A DNA stretch of 64,000 bases, from assembly GCF_003206645.1 (NCBI RefSeq), contig NZ_PZJP01000003.1, positions 107,027-171,026 on the forward strand. The letters run 5' to 3'. Under the pieces are notes generated by a model. It did not search any database. It worked only from the letters and a program-made list of their open reading frames with translations, and was not told where the DNA came from. Shown piece after piece: positions 62,577 to 64,000 of this stretch. A program made the position numbers and the translations under genes. Positions within the stretch are counted from its first letter, which is position 1, and each line of letters opens with the position of its first letter. The DNA is from Salinicola aestuarinus (GTDB taxonomy: Bacteria > Pseudomonadota > Gammaproteobacteria > Pseudomonadales > Halomonadaceae).

Positions 62577-63959
62577 ATGGAAAGCCTCATCGCTCCCTTC
62601 CAGGTCTTGCTGAGCGACCCGACCTACCGGCTGATCGCGGTCGCCGCGCTCAGTATCGTTCTGCTGCTGGTTCTCGTACTCGTTCTTCGCCTTCACGCCT
62701 TCGTCTCGCTACTCGTGGTCAGCCTGATCGCGGGCCTCTCCGCCGGCATGGGCGTCGAGGAGCTGCTCGATACCGTCGAAAAGGGCATGGGCGGCACGCT
62801 GGGCTTCGTCGCCACGGTGGTCGGTCTCGGCGCCATGTTCGGCAAGATGCTCGAAGTCTCTGGCGGTGTCGATCGTCTCGCCAACACCCTGCTCAAGCGC
62901 TTTGGCGAAGACCGCTCGCAGTGGGCGATGGGCCTGACCGGCTTTCTGGTGGCCATTCCGGTCTTCCTGGACGTCGCCTTCATCATCCTGGTGCCGTTGA
63001 TCTACGCCCTGACCCGGCGGACCGGCCGCTCGCTGCTCCACTACGGCATTCCGCTGCTGGCGGGGCTGGCGGTGACGCACTCGTTCATTCCGCCGACCCC
63101 GGGGCCGATTGCGGTCGCCGAGCTGGTAGGTGCTGACCTCGGCTACGTGATTCTCTTCGGGGCGATGGCCGGTCTGCCGGCAATGATCATCGCCGGGCCG
63201 CTGTTCGGCCGCTGGATCGGCAAGCACATCGACGCCAAAATCCCGGAGTACATGGAGCTGCCCAAGGAGACGCAGAACAGCGAGAACCTGCCGAGCTTCA
63301 CCATGATCGTCTCGATCACGCTGCTGCCGCTGGCGCTGATCGTGCTCAACACCGTCTCCGGTGTCGTGATGCCCGAGGGCAGCACGCTGACCTCGGTGCT
63401 CGGGTTCCTCGGTCACCCGTTCGTCGCGCTGATTCTCGCCACGGTGCTGGCGTTCTACTGCCTGGGCATCCGTCGCGGCATGGCGAAAGAGAAAGTCATG
63501 GAAGTGGCGACCAAGGCGCTGGAACCCGCGGGTATCATCATTCTGGTCACCGGCGCCGGCGGCGTGTTCAAGCAGGTGCTGATCGACTCCGGTGTCGGCG
63601 AAGTGATGGGCAATCTGATGGCCGACAGCTCGCTGCCGCCGATCCTGCTGGCCTTCATCATCTCCACCGCCGTGCGCGTCATTCAGGGTTCGGCCACGGT
63701 CGCGATGATCACCGCCGCCGGCCTGATGGCGCCAGTCATCTCGACCCTCAACCTGGAAGGCCCGGTACTGGGACTCATCGTGATCTCCATCGCCTCCGGC
63801 GCGACGGTGCTGAGCCACGTCAACGACTCCGGGTTCTGGCTGGTCAACCGCTACTTCGGCCTGACCGAAGCTCAGACGCTGAAGAGCTGGACCGTGATGG
63901 AGACGATCATCGGTCTCGTCGGCCTGGCCATGTCGCTGCTGATCGGGCTCTTCGTCTAG
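62577..63959 (+). CDS. gntT: GntP-family gluconate permease
   Basis: The 460-residue inner-membrane protein has about 12-14 hydrophobic segments and the GntP pattern: LVVSLIAGLSAGMGVEELLDTVEKGMGGTLGFVATVVGLGAMFGKMLE, GIPLLAGLAVTHSFIPPTPGPIAVAELVGADLG, RVIQGSATVAMITAAGLMAP and SHVNDSGFWLVNRYFGLTEAQTLKSW. It imports gluconate with protons. The start follows an AGGA at some distance. It is the last gene in the window. Confidence 0.95.
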   Translation: MESLIAPFQVLLSDPTYRLIAVAALSIVLLLVLVLVLRLHAFVSLLVVSLIAGLSAGMGVEELLDTVEKGMGGTLGFVATVVGLGAMFGKMLEVSGGVDRLANTLLKRFGEDRSQWAMGLTGFLVAIPVFLDVAFIILVPLIYALTRRTGRSLLHYGIPLLAGLAVTHSFIPPTPGPIAVAELVGADLGYVILFGAMAGLPAMIIAGPLFGRWIGKHIDAKIPEYMELPKETQNSENLPSFTMIVSITLLPLALIVLNTVSGVVMPEGSTLTSVLGFLGHPFVALILATVLAFYCLGIRRGMAKEKVMEVATKALEPAGIIILVTGAGGVFKQVLIDSGVGEVMGNLMADSSLPPILLAFIISTAVRVIQGSATVAMITAAGLMAPVISTLNLEGPVLGLIVISIASGATVLSHVNDSGFWLVNRYFGLTEAQTLKSWTVMETIIGLVGLAMSLLIGLFV

Positions 63960-64000
63960 GTCATCGATACCGTCCCGGTAACGTCAAAACGCCCGCTGCG

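Noticed and set aside
63964..63984. A third GntR operator after gntT
   Set aside because: Only one half (CGGTAAC) matches; the other side is ATACCGTC, so the palindrome is not kept.

Overview
The window is GC-rich DNA with dense coding on both strands. Its gene content points to a halophilic or halotolerant gammaproteobacterium of the Halomonadaceae (Halomonas/Salinicola type). The main reasons are a complete ectoine-degradation cluster in the doeA-doeB-doeX / doeC-doeD arrangement known from Halomonas elongata, several routes that end in glycine betaine, a membrane PQQ glucose dehydrogenase, and GlxA-type AraC regulators beside carnitine genes. No tRNA, rRNA, CRISPR array, insertion sequence or prophage was recognised. 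The placement is an inference from gene content, not from a marker gene.

Layout. 0.4-8 kb: a membrane protein and a DUF2167-like protein, manganese uptake (mntH-mntR), a HAD phosphatase, and an nfeD-slipin membrane pair. 8-9.7 kb: a DASS sodium/anion symporter behind three repeated boxes. 9.8-18.8 kb: a quaternary-amine island. It holds a GlxA regulator with a gamma-butyrobetaine hydroxylase-like dioxygenase, a carnitine operon (cdhR, cdhC, cdhA, thioesterase), and, divergent from it, a 2-oxoglutarate dioxygenase plus HD-domain oxygenase pair that matches TmpA/TmpB (2-trimethylaminoethylphosphonate to glycine betaine plus phosphate), followed by an orphan betaine-type binding protein. All three routes should converge on glycine betaine. 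19-21.5 kb: aruH and argC. 21.7-37 kb: assorted metabolic genes, including a cupin gene broken by one base, a LysE exporter/AraC/MBL group, a nuclease, poxB, an amidase, zwf, an MFS carrier and an SDR.

37.3-45.7 kb: ectoine and hydroxyectoine catabolism on the minus strand (doeA, doeB, doeX, doeC, doeD, eutB, eutC), followed on the plus strand by a hydroxypyruvate/glyoxylate reductase. 47-49.5 kb: gcd. 49.7-51.5 kb: a DUF3108 protein and a LysO-like exporter. 51.6-60.6 kb: an alpha-glucoside (trehalose/maltose type) uptake and hydrolysis locus with a divergent LamB-like porin, ABC transporter, GH13 glucosidase and LacI regulator. 60.7-64 kb: the gluconate genes gntR, gntK and gntT, with two identical GntR operators. 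Glucosides can thus be cut to glucose, glucose oxidised to gluconate by Gcd, and gluconate taken up and phosphorylated; zwf gives the parallel cytoplasmic entry.

A recurring oddity is short tandem duplication (periods 7, 10, 15, 16, 17, 18, 21, 23 and 27 bp) between genes, at gene ends and in N- or C-terminal coding tails. One such duplication creates a six-codon leader cistron overlapping the start of gcd. The most interesting biological system is the TmpAB-like phosphonate module embedded in a carnitine/gamma-butyrobetaine island, with shared candidate regulatory boxes.
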